Shown here piece after piece: positions 63,638-64,000 of a DNA stretch of 64,000 nucleotides. The notes beneath the pieces were generated by a model. It worked only from the letters and a program-made list of their open reading frames with translations, did no database searches and was not told where the DNA came from. The position numbers were made by a program, and so were the translations under genes. This stretch comes from Microbacterium keratanolyticum. GTDB taxonomy: Bacteria > Actinomycetota > Actinomycetes > Actinomycetales > Microbacteriaceae. Numbering within the stretch: the stretch's first letter is position 1; each line of letters opens with the position of its first letter. The stretch lies in NCBI RefSeq assembly GCF_016907255.1, contig NZ_JAFBBQ010000001.1, forward strand, positions 434,001-498,000, given 5' to 3'.

Positions 63638-64000
63638 TCACAGTCCCTTCGCACTCACCAGTGCAAACGCCGCCAGCGAGAGTGCGTCAGCCACGACGCC
63701 GTCGACGATGAGCTGCTCGGCCTCAGTCATCGTCACCCACCGTTGATCGATGATCTCGCCATCGCCTGCAGCGGGGGTCTCCTCCGCGACATCGCAGACG
63801 ATGACGGCCACCTGCTGCGGGAAGATCGCCGAGTCGGTGACGAACTGCCCGGCAGCCCGCGGGTTCACCGCACGCAGCCCGACCTCTTCGCGGAGCTCAC
63901 GCACCCCCGTCTGCACGGGACTCTCACCGTCATCGCCGCCTCCTCGCGGCAGCTCCCACATGCGACGGCCCGCAGCGAGCCGTTCACTGAGCACCAGCAG
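63638..64000 (-). CDS. Nudix hydrolase, 5' end outside window
   Basis: The visible 120 residues are the C-terminal part of a Nudix protein. The Nudix box is complete: GGGDDGESPVQTGVRELREE followed by VGL, matching Gx5Ex7REUXEExGU. The preceding GRRMWELPRGG is also typical. Nudix enzymes hydrolyse nucleoside diphosphate derivatives such as ADP-ribose, NDP-sugars or oxidised nucleotides; specificity cannot be read here. Its stop lies 3 nt upstream of the Wzt ATG, so the two may be co-transcribed. The start codon lies beyond position 64000. Confidence 0.85.
   Translation of the reverse strand: MLVLSERLAAGRRMWELPRGGGDDGESPVQTGVRELREEVGLRAVNPRAAGQFVTDSAIFPQQVAVIVCDVAEETPAAGDGEIIDQRWVTMTEAEQLIVDGVVADALSLAAFALVSAKGL

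Overview
The window is chromosomal DNA of a high-GC Gram-positive bacterium. WhiB proteins, MtrAB-LpqB, a fused 2-oxoglutarate dehydrogenase (Kgd), a PdtaS-type kinase and a SigR/RsrA pair place it in the Actinobacteria. The absence of mycolate genes, the SAF/MinD-like pair and the overall gene neighbourhood suggest the family Microbacteriaceae, probably Microbacterium or a close relative; the genus is an inference. Coding density is very high, many neighbouring genes overlap by 4 nt (ATGA/GTGA), and no phage, insertion sequence, CRISPR array, tRNA or rRNA gene was seen. No stretch longer than 300 nt lacks a gene.

Layout: 1-6.4 kb, a CBS-domain membrane protein (cut by the left edge), kgd and an Eis-like acetyltransferase. 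6.4-13.6 kb, sigR-rsrA, aroA-rsgA, bcp, whiB1 and pdtaS. 12.7-15.6 kb, a muropeptide-recycling cluster (RpiR regulator, murQ, sugar kinase). 15.6-23.1 kb, small hypothetical genes, the SAF and MinD-like pair, an aminotransferase and secA. 23.3-28.1 kb, a PadR regulator, a coiled-coil protein, an MFS transporter, hpf and comF. 28.1-32.2 kb, the mtrA-mtrB-lpqB operon on the minus strand. 32.4-43.5 kb, a MoxR/DUF58/DUF4129/DUF4350 cluster that appears to be split from its usual SpoIIM and RDD partners by a fur-katA-aqpZ block. 43.6-54.3 kb, a sortase-anchored surface protein, ahcY, DUF3499, a degenerate metallopeptidase, DUF5719, a giant membrane glycosyltransferase, whiB2 and manA. 54.4-64 kb, an envelope-polysaccharide locus: two Wzy/ligase-like proteins, a GlfT2-like and a GlfT1-like galactofuranosyltransferase, a three-gene ECF sigma/membrane protein/lipoprotein operon, a Wzt-type ABC ATPase and a Nudix hydrolase (cut by the right edge).

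Much of 6.4-54.3 kb follows, in content and broadly in order, the Mycobacterium tuberculosis Rv3219-Rv3260 region (whiB1-pdtaS-sigH-aroA-rsgA-secA1-hpf-comF-lpqB-mtrBA-sahH-manA-DUF3499-whiB2). It is therefore an old actinobacterial core block, and the genes that interrupt it are the accessory part.

Regulatory signals are unusually readable. A perfect SigR-type promoter (GGGAAT-N18-GTT) lies upstream of sigR. A 9-bp-arm palindrome overlaps the fur promoter. A canonical sigma-A promoter lies upstream of whiB2. About a dozen genes have a TAnnnT -10 hexamer only 6-8 nt before the start codon, which indicates leaderless transcripts. Several strong hairpin terminators separate convergent or unrelated genes.
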